Origin: Micropruina sp.
Lineage (GTDB): Bacteria; Actinomycetota; Actinomycetes; Propionibacteriales; Propionibacteriaceae
Direction: 5' to 3'
Assembly (NCBI GenBank): GCA_016711205.1
Contig: JADJTM010000003.1
Location: 62,001-126,000 of the forward strand
DNA length: 64,000 nucleotides
Position 1 is the first letter of the stretch. Each line of letters begins with the position of its first letter. Position numbers and translations under genes: made by a program. The notes under the pieces are model-generated. The model was given only the letters and a program-made list of their open reading frames with translations. It made no database searches and was not told the origin of the DNA. Shown here piece after piece: positions 53,905-62,391 of this stretch.

Positions 53905-53952
53905 TGTTATGGATACTCCCTGGGGGTATTGATATCAACCACAAAGTGGCGG
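53905..53952. repeat. Palindromic repeat (CCACTTTGTGGTTGATAT family), copy 2
   Basis: The interval 53701-54073 has no supported gene. GGGGGTATTGATATCAACC followed by ACAAAGTGGCGG (53922-53952) matches the right arm of the element at 41875-41931; the left arm (GTTATGGATACTCCC) is more diverged. Confidence 0.7.
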
Positions 53953-54073
53953 TTCGTCCAGCCGGGTACGAAACCGGCCGGCACCACCACAGAGTGACGT
54001 CGGGTCCCTTGCTGCAACCCGGACTCCCCGTTCGCGCTCAGCGGTGGCCCGAGATGGTGGGTGGTTCGGCCGC

Positions 54074-54448
54074 TCAGGTCTCGATCCACAGGCAGAACGG
54101 GTGGCCGGCCGGATCGAGGCAGACCCGGACGTCCGACTGGGGCTGATAAGGCGCCATCCGGGCCCCGCAGTGCAGGGCGTGCCGCAGCCCGGACTGCAGG
54201 TCGTCCACCTGAATCTCCAGATGCACCTGCATCTGCTGCTCGTCCGCATTCTGCGGCCAGACCGGGGGTACGTGGGTCTCTTCGAGTTGGCAGGCGATGC
54301 CCACCCCACCGTCCGGGTTGCGGACGGCCACCCAGGTCTCGTCATCGACCGGCCCCAGTTCCCAGCCCAGCAGCCGGGCGTAGAACCGCGCCAACGACTC
54401 CGCGTCATGCGCGCCCAGAGTGACGGTGCTCAGTCGGATGCCCTGCAT
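54074..54448 (-). CDS. VOC-superfamily (glyoxalase-like) protein
   Basis: A 124-aa two-repeat VOC fold: MQGIRLSTVTLGAHDAESLARFYARLLGWELG opens repeat 1, QVHLEIQVDDLQSGLRHALHCGA opens repeat 2, and DVRVCLDPAGHPFCLWIE closes it. Metal-ligand positions include His in HLEIQV and Glu in the final strand. Such proteins are isomerases, dioxygenases or antibiotic-binding proteins; no specific role is indicated. ATG 54446-54448. Confidence 0.87.
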   Translation of the reverse strand: MQGIRLSTVTLGAHDAESLARFYARLLGWELGPVDDETWVAVRNPDGGVGIACQLEETHVPPVWPQNADEQQMQVHLEIQVDDLQSGLRHALHCGARMAPYQPQSDVRVCLDPAGHPFCLWIET

Positions 54449-54563
54449 GGGCCAACCTTCCCACCGTGGATGCGGCGGCGTCGAGAACCTCTCAGGGACG
54501 GGTCAACAGTTCGCCATGCAGCAGTGTGAACCAACCGTCAGGATCGGCAGCGGGCGTCCGGCT

Positions 54564-54655
54564 GAGATCCCGGCGTTCGCCGGGATGACGGTTCCGTCGG
54601 GATGACGATTGCGCCGCCGAACCCATCCGTCATCCCGGCGAATGCCAGGATCTCG
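54564..54655. repeat. Pair of inverted REP-like elements
   Basis: GAGATCCCGGCGTTCGCCGG plus GATGACGG (54564-54591) is repeated in inverse orientation at 54628-54655 with 26 of 28 positions conserved; each arm contains its own CCCGGCG/CGCCGGG palindrome. A third partial GGGATGACGG follows near 54670. Related sequence occurs at 28345. Located after the pRiA4b-type gene. Confidence 0.75.
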
Positions 54656-54703
54656 GGCCGGGCGGACCGGGGATGACGGTTGTGCCGGCTGCGGTGGGGC
54701 TGC

Positions 54704-56098
54704 TCAGGGACGGCGCAGCAGCGCCTGCGCCGCCCGCGTGTGCTGCTGCTTCCCCAGCCACCCGCCCAGCGACCGGATGACGTCGATCGTGGAGTGTGCC
54801 CATTGGTACGCGGCCCGCCCGTACTCGTCACCATGAATCCGCCAACCCAGGCCGAACATGATCCGACCGGCGAATTCGCTCTCGTGGTAGGGGTTGTCCC
54901 CGGCCGCCATGATCAGTAGGGCGATCAGTCCCGCATCCTTCTCGTGCGGCTTGCCCAGCGGAACTCGGGCGGCGATGTGGCGCAGCAGGCCGGCCGGATC
55001 GTCGACGACCTTGGTGCCGGCGGCGGTGACGGTGAGCTTGCCCCGCGACTTGCGCAGCAGTCCCAGGGTCGTCGCGGACGTCCGCAGATTCAGCACCGGC
55101 GCCGTCATGTCCTCACGGTTGCCCTTGCCGATCCACCCGTCGTCCATATCGAGTTCTCGGTAGAGCAGGTCGACGGTTTTCGGAGGCAGGTATCCGGCTG
55201 CGGTGAGCGTGATACCCGTCCCAACCGTCCGCAACAGGAACTGGTAGCGGCGGGCGAGCGCCCCCACCTCGGCCTCGGAGGGTGCCGAGCCCTCAGCGGC
55301 GCGGGCGACCAGCCTGGTCAGCTCGGCCAGCGCCGGCCCGTACACGCGCTGAAACAGCCCCTCGATCGCCGGGTGCCAGTCGGTCAGCGGTGGCAACTCG
55401 GGCACCTCGAGCAGGTCGTTGACCTCGTCGACCGAGAACGCGTCCGGGTCGTAGCCCTCGGGCAACCAGTTGAGCACCTGCTCGACATACTCAGGCTCCA
55501 TGGTCTCGGTGTGTCCGGCGATGATGTCCAGCAGTTCGCCGTAGCCGCCGACGCCGCCCACGTCCTCGGGAGGGCATGCGCGCTGGCCGGCCAGACAGGT
55601 CGCCAGCGGGTCACCCTCGTTCCACTGTTCCACCTTCTCGACCAGGATGGTGGGCTCCCAGCCGTCGCCGAAGTCGTACTCGTAGTACAGCCGGTCATCT
55701 GGCTTGCTGACCACCTCGTCGAGCCGGACGTCCGCTTCGTGAATGCCCTCGTCGCCCTCCACTTCGGCGAACGGAGTGACGAATGGTGCGATGCGGCGAT
55801 CGAGCGGACCCGGTCCCATCACGAAGTGATGCAGATGGCTGTCGGTCCAGCCCATGGCGACCTGCAGAATGTCGTGCAGCTGGTTGAGCCGCAGGTCGCC
55901 GGCCAGCTGCAGCTTCCGCCAGATCGGGGGGAGGGCGTCGTCCAGGTCGATATGCACGGTGAAGCGGACGCGCTCGGGCCGGCGGGGCAGCAGGGTGGGC
56001 TGGTCACGGGCGAACGGGTCGAACCCCAACAGCGGCGGCCGGTTCTGCGCCGTGGCACCCCCGCCCGGGAATTGAATCACGTTGTCGTCAGCAGCCAT
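54704..56098 (-). CDS. Plasmid pRiA4b ORF-3-like family protein
   Basis: A 464-aa protein from ATG 56096-56098 (MAADDNVIQFPGGGATAQN). Residues ~45-215 form the PRiA4_ORF3-like domain: FTVHIDLDDALPPIWRKLQL, LNQLHDILQVAMGWTDSHLHHFVMG, RLYYEYDFGDGWEPTILVEK and CLAGQRACPPEDVGGVGGYGELL, with the conserved F-D-G-D-x-W and the CPPEDxGG motif. The C-terminal half (GTKVVDDPAGLLRHIAARVP ... QQHTRAAQALLRRP) is helical and of unknown function. Despite the family name nothing else suggests a plasmid origin. Biochemical role unknown. Confidence 0.85.
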   Translation of the reverse strand: MAADDNVIQFPGGGATAQNRPPLLGFDPFARDQPTLLPRRPERVRFTVHIDLDDALPPIWRKLQLAGDLRLNQLHDILQVAMGWTDSHLHHFVMGPGPLDRRIAPFVTPFAEVEGDEGIHEADVRLDEVVSKPDDRLYYEYDFGDGWEPTILVEKVEQWNEGDPLATCLAGQRACPPEDVGGVGGYGELLDIIAGHTETMEPEYVEQVLNWLPEGYDPDAFSVDEVNDLLEVPELPPLTDWHPAIEGLFQRVYGPALAELTRLVARAAEGSAPSEAEVGALARRYQFLLRTVGTGITLTAAGYLPPKTVDLLYRELDMDDGWIGKGNREDMTAPVLNLRTSATTLGLLRKSRGKLTVTAAGTKVVDDPAGLLRHIAARVPLGKPHEKDAGLIALLIMAAGDNPYHESEFAGRIMFGLGWRIHGDEYGRAAYQWAHSTIDVIRSLGGWLGKQQHTRAAQALLRRP

Positions 56099-56125
56099 TC
56101 CGAACCTCCTCAAGCGGCAGCCTAA

Positions 56126-56290
56126 CCAGGCCGCAAGCTGGCGGCCCGGCAGCGGACCGATCGGGACGCACTGATCCGGCGATTGCGGGCAGAGGATCCG
56201 GCGCGGTGGAGCTACGGCGCGCTGGCGGGGGCGCTGGGGTGCAGCCGGGAGTTGATCGCCCTGGTGGCGAAGCGGGCCGAGCGCGCGTAG
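56126..56290 (+). pseudogene. Start-less coding remnant, small helical protein
   Basis: An open frame reads KLAARQRTDRDALIRRLRAE then DPARWSYGALAGALGCSRELIALVAKRAERA before a stop at 56288-56290. The last part looks like a helix-turn-helix (YGALAGALGCSRELIALV). A stop lies just upstream and no usual start codon precedes the conserved-looking part, so it is a remnant, has a rare start, or is disturbed by an indel. Confidence 0.3.
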
Positions 56291-56381
56291 GCGTCCGGCT
56301 GCGACGTCGTCCCATCTTGTGCTGAACCACCGCGGACCGCTAGACAGGACGCACCAAATCCCAGGCGAAGAGGCGGTAGCG

Positions 56382-57455
56382 ATGAAGGTAGCGGTACTCG
56401 GGGCAGGCAACGGCGGCGTCGCGGCGGCCTGGGACTGGGGCATCCATGGTCACGAGGTGTCGCTGTGGTCATCGCCGGAGTTCGGCCAGCATGTGGAGCC
56501 GGTTGCTGAGCAGGGCGGTGTCACCTGCTTCGGCAGCGAGAAGGGTTTCGGCCCGGTCGCCTACGCCGGCCACGACATCGAGAAGACTCTCGCGGGGGCG
56601 GAGTTGGTGCTGGCCGTCGGACCCGCCTACAGCACCGAACCCTACGCACGGGCCGTCAAGCCGCACCTGTCGCACGATCAGCTCTATGTGGTCTGCCCCA
56701 GTTCATGCCTGGGTGCGGTGGTGTTCAAGAACGCGCTCGGCCTGGAGCGGCACACCGAATCACCCGTGATCGGCGAGACCAGCACCCTGCCCTACGGGGT
56801 CCGGATCACCGGCCCGGCAGAGATCACCATGTACAACAAGCTGCAGGGCGGCTTCTTCGTCGCGGCCCTGCCGGGCATCGGCACCGAACAGCTGACGTCG
56901 GCGCTGGCGCAGGTGTACCCGGGCGTCGAGGCGGGCGGCAGCATTCTGCAGACCTCGCTGCAGAACGGCAATCCGGTGATCCATCCGGCCACCACCCTGC
57001 TCAACGCCTCGCGCATCGAGTCGCCCGGCGACTTCCTGTTCTACGAGGACGGGGTGACGCCGGCCAGTGGCGGTTTGATCAAGGCCGTGGACGACGAGCG
57101 GCTCGCGATCGCCGCGAAGCTCGGCCTGCAGGTGCTGCCCGACCCCGAGATCGGCGTACGGCAGGGCTACATGACCGAGGCCAGCTACGTCGAGGGGTAC
57201 GTGCATGCCCCCGGTTTTCGCGGCATTCTCGCCCAGACCGCCCTCGATCACCGCTACCTCGTCGAGGACGTGGGCTTCGGCCTGGTCTTTCTCAGCGACC
57301 TCGGCCGGCACGTCGGCGTGGCCACCCCCGTGATGGACGCGATCATCACCCTGACCTCCAGCATTCTCGAGCGCGACTTCAGGGCCGAGCAGGCGCGCAC
57401 GCTCGGCAGCGTCGGTCTGGGGGAGCTGAGTCTGGACGAACTCCGGCACCTGTAG
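56382..57455 (+). CDS. NAD(P)-dependent opine dehydrogenase-like enzyme
   Basis: A 357-aa protein, ATG 56382. N-terminal Rossmann fold with MKVAVLGAGNGGVAAAWDWG and the C-terminal octopine/nopaline dehydrogenase domain (NPVIHPATTLLNASRIE with the conserved N-x2-x-H-P, FLFYEDGVTPASGG). Family members reductively condense an amino acid with an alpha-keto acid (octopine, nopaline, staphylopine). No nicotianamine-synthase-like gene is adjacent, so a metallophore role is not supported by context; a convergent Bcr-type exporter lies next door. A 6-bp hairpin separates the two. Confidence 0.85.
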   Translation: MKVAVLGAGNGGVAAAWDWGIHGHEVSLWSSPEFGQHVEPVAEQGGVTCFGSEKGFGPVAYAGHDIEKTLAGAELVLAVGPAYSTEPYARAVKPHLSHDQLYVVCPSSCLGAVVFKNALGLERHTESPVIGETSTLPYGVRITGPAEITMYNKLQGGFFVAALPGIGTEQLTSALAQVYPGVEAGGSILQTSLQNGNPVIHPATTLLNASRIESPGDFLFYEDGVTPASGGLIKAVDDERLAIAAKLGLQVLPDPEIGVRQGYMTEASYVEGYVHAPGFRGILAQTALDHRYLVEDVGFGLVFLSDLGRHVGVATPVMDAIITLTSSILERDFRAEQARTLGSVGLGELSLDELRHL

Positions 57456-57472
57456 CAGCCCGTTGACGAGGC

Positions 57473-57489
57473 GCCCCGCAAGTCGGGGC
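57473..57489. terminator. Hairpin between convergent genes
   Basis: GCCCCG (57473-57478), loop CAAGT, CGGGGC (57484-57489) lies in the 34-bp gap between the opine-dehydrogenase-like and MFS stops, so it could terminate both. Confidence 0.45.
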
Positions 57490-58752
57490 TCAGAGCTCGT
57501 CCATCGGCTCGTAGTTCTGCGGATCGGGCGGCACCTGCGGCTCAAGGGCCGTCACGCTGAGATGCCGGCGCCACAGCAGGTAGCCGATCAGCGTCAGCAG
57601 CAGGGCGGTCGCGGCGAGTGCGGGCAGCGAGAACGCCACCAGTGGCGCCAGCACCCCGGCGATCAGCGCGTTGCTGACCAGCCCGACGAAGCTCTGCACC
57701 GACGCTGCCGCGCCCCGCTTCTCAGGAAACAGGTCGAGCATCGCGAGGGTCAGGATCGGAAAGGCGAGGGCCACGCCGAAGGTGTAGACCGGCAGCAGCA
57801 GCACCGCCCAGGGCAGGGTGCGGGCGGCCGGTACCAGCATCAACGCGAGGTTGGCGGCTCCGCCGAGCAGGCTGATCCAGTAGCCGATGGTGGCCAGCCG
57901 GCGTCCGCTGAGCCGGCCGGCGAGGCGTCCGGATGCCCACGACCCGATCACCATGCCCGAGATCAGCGGCACGAACAGCACCCAGAAGTCTTGTTCGCCC
58001 TTGCCCAGCAGGGTCACCACGAACATCGGCGCCGAGCTGATGTAGAGAAACATGCCGGCGAAGTTGACCATGGCGGTGAGGGCGAGGCGGCGTCCGTCGG
58101 GGTCGCTCCACACTGACCAGAGCGAGCCGAACAGCGGACGGACGCGCAACGGCGTCCGGTCCTGTTCGGGATGGGTTTCGGGCAGGAACAGCCCGACCAG
58201 CACCAGCAGCACGATGCCCAGCCCGGTCAGGAACCAGAAGACCAGCCGCCAGTCCCCGTGGGCCAGCAGCCAGCCGCCGACGATCGGCGCCAGCGCGGGG
58301 GCCAGGCCGAAGATCATCGCGATCTGCGACATCACCTGCTGCGCGCGATCGCCGGCGAATACGTCGCGCACCATGGCCCGGCTGATGATCTGGCCGGCGC
58401 CCGCGCTGAGGCCCTGCAGGGCACGTCCGACCAGCAGCCAGGCCAGGGTGGGCGCCAGGGCGCAGGCCAGGGACGCGAGCACGAACAGTGCGACGCCGAT
58501 CAGAGCCACCGGCTTGCGGCCCACCGCGTCCGACACCGGGCCGTGAAACAGGCTCATCATCGCGAACGACAGCAGGTAGACGCTGATCAGCTGTTGGAGC
58601 GCCAGCGGGGTGGTGTCCAGGTCGACGGCCATCTGGGCGAACGCCGGAAACATGGTGTCGATCGAGAACGGTCCGACCATGCCGAGGCCGGCCAGAATGG
58701 TGAGCAGGATCCAGTGCGGGGGGAGTGCGGAGCGCTCGGTCGCCGTCGGCAC
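57490..58752 (-). CDS. Bcr/CflA-subfamily MFS multidrug transporter
   Basis: A 420-aa, 12-segment MFS protein, GTG start at 58750-58752. Signature loop GPVSDAVGRKPVALIGVALF (G-x3-D-x2-G-R-K/R-P) after segment 2, the motif LQGLSAGAGQIISRAMVRDVF typical of Bcr/CflA in segment 4, and LAPALAPIVGGWLLAHGDWR in segment 5. A drug:H+ antiporter by family. It lies directly downstream of mshB (1-bp gap), so it may be co-expressed with the mycothiol genes. Confidence 0.9.
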   Translation of the reverse strand: MPTATERSALPPHWILLTILAGLGMVGPFSIDTMFPAFAQMAVDLDTTPLALQQLISVYLLSFAMMSLFHGPVSDAVGRKPVALIGVALFVLASLACALAPTLAWLLVGRALQGLSAGAGQIISRAMVRDVFAGDRAQQVMSQIAMIFGLAPALAPIVGGWLLAHGDWRLVFWFLTGLGIVLLVLVGLFLPETHPEQDRTPLRVRPLFGSLWSVWSDPDGRRLALTAMVNFAGMFLYISSAPMFVVTLLGKGEQDFWVLFVPLISGMVIGSWASGRLAGRLSGRRLATIGYWISLLGGAANLALMLVPAARTLPWAVLLLPVYTFGVALAFPILTLAMLDLFPEKRGAAASVQSFVGLVSNALIAGVLAPLVAFSLPALAATALLLTLIGYLLWRRHLSVTALEPQVPPDPQNYEPMDEL

Positions 58753-58753
58753 C

Positions 58754-59512
58754 TCAGGCCTTCAGCCGCACGCCGGTGCGCAGCTGCAGGGGCTCGCGCT
58801 GGCCGCCGGAATGAACGGCGTCGCGTCCGGTCACGGTGAACTGGGACGCGTGGGCGAGCAGGGCGGGCAGCAGCTGGTCGTAGCGGTCGGTGAGATCGAA
58901 CCACTCGACGCCGTGCTGGGGCGGTGCGGTGCCGTCGCGGGGGATCGACACCACCTCGGCGAACGGCAGCGGGACGCGCTCGGCGGCCCGACGCGCGACG
59001 TGGTGCATGTGCACGTGGTCGGGGTGGCCGTAGCCGCCGTCGCTCTCGTAACTGATCACCAGGTCGGCCCGCCACCAGGTGAGAAAGCTGGCCAGGTCGG
59101 CGGCGGCTTCGTCCGGCGGGGCGGAGGTGAACGCGTCCGGGCCGGCGTCGTCGCCCGGACCGGCGACGCTCGGGGTCACCCAGCGCATGCCCGAGTCGGT
59201 GTAGCGGCGCGGCGCCAAGCCGGTGGCGCGGGCCGGGGGATCGCCCAGGAAGAAGGGTCCCTCGGCACCGAGCGCACGCAGGGCGGCGGTCAGCTCGCCC
59301 ACGCGATGGACGTCCAGCTCGGGCGTGCCGGCCAGCGCTTCGAGGGGGCCCGGCACCACCCCGCCCCGCTCGCCCCGGGTGGCGGTGACCACCGCGACCG
59401 CGACATCGTGCCTGGTCAGGTGCTGAATCAGAGCCCCGGTGGCGAGGGTCTCATCGTCGGGGTGGGCGTGCGCGAACACCACCCGGCGGACGCCCTCGAA
59501 CACGCCGGTCAC
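58754..59512 (-). CDS. mshB: GlcNAc-Ins deacetylase of mycothiol synthesis
   Basis: A 252-aa PIG-L-family zinc deacetylase. The metal/catalytic motif VVFAHAHPDDETLATGAL (A-H-P-D-D-E) and the second motif GYGHPDHVHMHHVARR supply the zinc ligands and the active-site Asp/His. MshB removes acetate from GlcNAc-inositol to give GlcN-inositol for mycothiol. Identification as MshB rather than another LmbE protein rests on the motifs plus the directly upstream mshA, with which it overlaps by 4 bp (GTGA). Confidence 0.9.
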   Translation of the reverse strand: MTGVFEGVRRVVFAHAHPDDETLATGALIQHLTRHDVAVAVVTATRGERGGVVPGPLEALAGTPELDVHRVGELTAALRALGAEGPFFLGDPPARATGLAPRRYTDSGMRWVTPSVAGPGDDAGPDAFTSAPPDEAAADLASFLTWWRADLVISYESDGGYGHPDHVHMHHVARRAAERVPLPFAEVVSIPRDGTAPPQHGVEWFDLTDRYDQLLPALLAHASQFTVTGRDAVHSGGQREPLQLRTGVRLKA

Positions 59513-60714
59513 AGCAACGCCCGGTAGTGCGACTCGAGCAGCAGCGCCGTCCAGGTCCAGTTGAACCGGCGGGCGTGGATCTGCGCGACCACCCCCATCC
59601 GGGCCAGCAGCCGCGGCTTGGCCAGCAGCCGGGTGATGGCGGTGCCCCAGTCCTCGGCCTGACGCGAATCCATCAACTGGCCGGTCTCACCGTGCACCAC
59701 GGCCTCGCGCAGCCCGCCGGCGGCCGACGCGATCACCGGGGTGCCGCACGATTCGGCCTCCAGCGCGATCAGCCCGAAGGTTTCCGAATGCGACGGCACC
59801 AGCACGATGCGGGCGCCGCGCATCAAGCCCGCCAGCCGTTCGCGTGGCTGCGGGCCGATGAAGTGCACCGCACCGGTCAGTTCGTGCGCCTCGACCAGCG
59901 CATGCAGGTCGGCCTCGTAGGCGGCGAAGTCGGCGGACACGTCCCCGGCGATCAACAGATCCGGACGTAGCTCGACCGGCACCTCCGCGAGCGCCCCGAT
60001 GGCCAGGTCCGGGCCTTTCAACGGCTGCAGCCGGGCGGCGTAGAGCAGGTAGCCGTGCGGATTTCCGGACGGCGCGGCGTCGCTGCCGGCGTCGGGCGAC
60101 TGGTCCGCGTGGAACAGGGTGCGGTCCACACCCGGGGGCACGATCACCACCCGGGCGGGGTCGGCTCCGCAACGTTCGACGACGGTGCGCGCCTCGGCGG
60201 CACTGATCGCGATCACGGCGTCGGATTCGGTGGCGACCAGGCGCTCGCCGGGCACCCTGGCCGGCGATTCGGGCGGTTCGCCCTCCGAAAGCGCCGAGCC
60301 TGGCAACGCGGCCACCGAGTGAAAGCTCTGCACGTGCGGCACGCCCCACGTCCGGGCCACGGGCAGCGCGGCGACCCCCGACATCCAGTGGTGCGAGTGC
60401 AGCACGTCGTAGGGCGCCAACCGGGCCAGCCCGGCCGAGAACTCGTCGATGTGCGCGTCGATCAGGCTCTTGGCCAGCTTGGCGGGCGGGCCGGCCGGCA
60501 GATGCAGCAGCCGGACGGCGTCCGACAGCTCGACGACGTCCGGCTGGGTGGGGTCGCTGCGGCGGGTGATCAGGTCGATCTGATGCCCCAGTCGCGCCAG
60601 CGCGAACGCCTGGTGGTACTCGACCACGTTCATGCCGCCGGCATCGCCGGAGCCGGGCAGGTCGGCGGGGGACGTGTGCATCGAAACGAAGGCGATGCGA
60701 AGCGACTCGGTCAT
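59509..60714 (-). CDS. mshA: D-inositol-3-phosphate glycosyltransferase
   Basis: A 401-aa GT-B (GT4) enzyme catalysing the first step of mycothiol synthesis, UDP-GlcNAc plus inositol-1-phosphate. ATG 60712-60714 (MTESLRIAFVSMHTSP). Key segments: PGSGDAGGMNVVEYHQAFAL (the MshA-specific G-x-G-D-x-G-G-M-N-V loop), VLHSHHWMSG, VIVPPGVDRTLF, LYAARLQPLKGPDLAIGAL (Arg/Lys phosphate ligands) and SHSETFGLIALEAESCGTPV (E-x7-E). First gene of an mshA-mshB unit. A large palindrome lies upstream at 60763-60825. Confidence 0.95.
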   Translation of the reverse strand: MTESLRIAFVSMHTSPADLPGSGDAGGMNVVEYHQAFALARLGHQIDLITRRSDPTQPDVVELSDAVRLLHLPAGPPAKLAKSLIDAHIDEFSAGLARLAPYDVLHSHHWMSGVAALPVARTWGVPHVQSFHSVAALPGSALSEGEPPESPARVPGERLVATESDAVIAISAAEARTVVERCGADPARVVIVPPGVDRTLFHADQSPDAGSDAAPSGNPHGYLLYAARLQPLKGPDLAIGALAEVPVELRPDLLIAGDVSADFAAYEADLHALVEAHELTGAVHFIGPQPRERLAGLMRGARIVLVPSHSETFGLIALEAESCGTPVIASAAGGLREAVVHGETGQLMDSRQAEDWGTAITRLLAKPRLLARMGVVAQIHARRFNWTWTALLLESHYRALL

Positions 60715-60762
60715 CTGGCTCAGCCTAGTGATAGTGGCGGCGTCGAGGCCGGTCGGACGATT

Positions 60763-60825
60763 GCGCTCGCCCAACTATTTGGGGCTCGCGAAGCTCCCGC
60801 GAGCGGCAAATAGTTAGGCGAGCGC
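60763..60825. repeat. Solo palindromic element related to the insertion-sequence ends
   Basis: GCGCTCGCCCAACTATTTGG... (60763-60790) and its inverse CGCGAGCGGCAAATAGTTAG... (60798-60825) pair at 25 of 28 positions around AAGCTCC. The same arms (CTAACTACTTGCCGCTCGC, AAGCTCC) border the insertion sequence at 31719-31752 and 33146-33182. It may be a non-autonomous derivative of that element. Confidence 0.8.
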
Positions 60826-60869
60826 CCGGCAGGCAGCGCGGTCCCCAGCACGGCTACGTAGGTGTACCC

Positions 60870-61049
60870 ATGGACAGCTCCAGCCCGTATCAGCGCCGGG
60901 GCGGCGTGCTCATCGAGGCGACGAAAGGCCCCCCGATGACGCTCCTGATGCAGCCGGGCACCGACCGGCACGACGGCGAACGCCGCGCGCTCGACGGCGT
61001 CGGGTCACTGGGCACCGAACTCACCGGAGGGCTGCCATGCGACGGCTGA
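60870..61049 (+). CDS. Possible small protein, 59 aa
   Basis: ATG 60870 to TGA 61047-61049, beginning MDSSSPYQRRGGVLIEATKG and ending in TELTGGLPCDG. It is hydrophilic and not recognised. No strong SD (GGTGTACCC) precedes it, and it overlaps the start of the MFS gene by 13 bp. Its coding nature is uncertain. Confidence 0.3.
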   Translation: MDSSSPYQRRGGVLIEATKGPPMTLLMQPGTDRHDGERRALDGVGSLGTELTGGLPCDG

Positions 61050-62391
61050 TCGCCTCCCACGCGCTGGCGGGCATCGCGGTCGGGCTGCCCTGGCCGGCCC
61101 TGCTGGCCACGATCTGGCAGACCACGGACGATCCGTCGCTGCTCGGTCTGGCGGGCGCGGCCAGGTTCGCGCCCTGCGTGCTGTTGTCGGCGTTTCTCGG
61201 TGGCATCGGCGACCGCTTCGGCCGCTTTCGCACCGTCCGGACGGTGACCCTGCTGCGGTTGCTGCTGCTCGCAGCGGTGGCGGTGCTCTTCGTCGCCGGG
61301 CTGCCGTGGTGGGCGTTGGCGGCGGCCACCGCGACCGTCGCCGCCGGTGTGCCCGCATTCCCCAGCCTCGCCGCGCTGGTGCCGCAGGTTGCCGACGATC
61401 CCGACCGGGCCACCGACGCCCTGGTCACCTGGGAAATCAGCGGCTTCGTCGTCGGCCCCGCGGTCGGGGGCTGCTGCTGGTATTCGGGCCGGCCGTGACG
61501 GCCAGCGCGTCGGTCCTGTTGATGGCCGCGGCGCTGCTGGCCCTGCCCCGTCGGCTCGCCGACCAGACGGCCTCGCCCAGCCGCGTTGGCCTGGCCGGCG
61601 GCCTGCGCGAGGTGCTGGCCGTGCCGCTGGTGCGCCGGGCGGTGCTGACAGTGATGGCCCTGAACGCCGTCATCGGGGCGCTCGGGGTGAGCCTGCTCAG
61701 CCTCGCCGAGACGTCCTGGGGTGCCGGCGTCACCGAGTTCGGCCTGGCGACGGCCGTCCTCGGGTTCGCCTCGCTGGCCGCTCCCGGGCTGATCCTGCTG
61801 CTGCGCCGGCTCAGCCAGCCGCTGGCCGCGCAGGTGGCGGTCGTGCTGCCGCTTCTCGCGGTGGCCGCCTCCCCCAGTTGGACGCTGGCGCTGCTGCCGC
61901 TGGCCGTGCTCGGTGCGGGGTTGACCATGGTGGAATGCCGCACCACCCGGATGCTGCAGAAGGGCGCACCCGTCCGGTACGTCGCGCTGGCGCTGGGGGT
62001 GGCGGACGCCGCCCTGGTCGGGTCGGCGATGCTGGGCGCGCTGGTGGCGCCGTGGCTGATCGGTGCCGTCGGCAGCGCCGGCCTGCTGCTGACGATGGCC
62101 GTCGCGACGGGCGGTGTGCTGTGGTGGGGGCTGGGGCTACGTCCGGTCGAGCCTGGGCGAGGAGTAGCCGACGATCGTGGTCTCCAGCACGAAACCGAGC
62201 TTTCGGTACAGGGCGATCGCGGCATCCCGGTGGTGCTGCACGGTCAGGTTGACGTCGTGCTGCGGCGCGGCGGCGATGATTCGGCGGCTGATCGTGACCA
62301 GCAGGCCCAGCCCCGCCCCGGCACCACGCGCCGCGGGATCGATCGCGATGAAGTCGAGGTAGCCGGCACCGTCCGGCTGAACCCGGCCTGA
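61037..62391 (+). pseudogene. MFS transporter, apparent single-base frameshift
   Basis: From ATG 61037 (after CGGAGGG) the frame encodes RLIASHALAGIAVGLPWPAL, then FLGGIGDRFGRFRTVRTVTL (MFS loop 2-3 motif), and stops at 61498. The remaining segments continue in another frame from about 61470 (LLLVFGPAVTASASVLLMAA ... LLTMAVATGGVLWWGLGLRP). One extra G in the GGGGG run 61466-61470 restores a ~400-aa 12-segment transporter. The second frame formally runs to 62391, overlapping the convergent GNAT gene by 255 bp, so the real end may be earlier. Substrate unknown. Confidence 0.75.

Noticed and set aside
54704..56098. Integrated plasmid, suggested by the pRiA4b ORF-3 family name
   Set aside because: The name reflects the founding member only. 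No replication, partition or conjugation genes are present.
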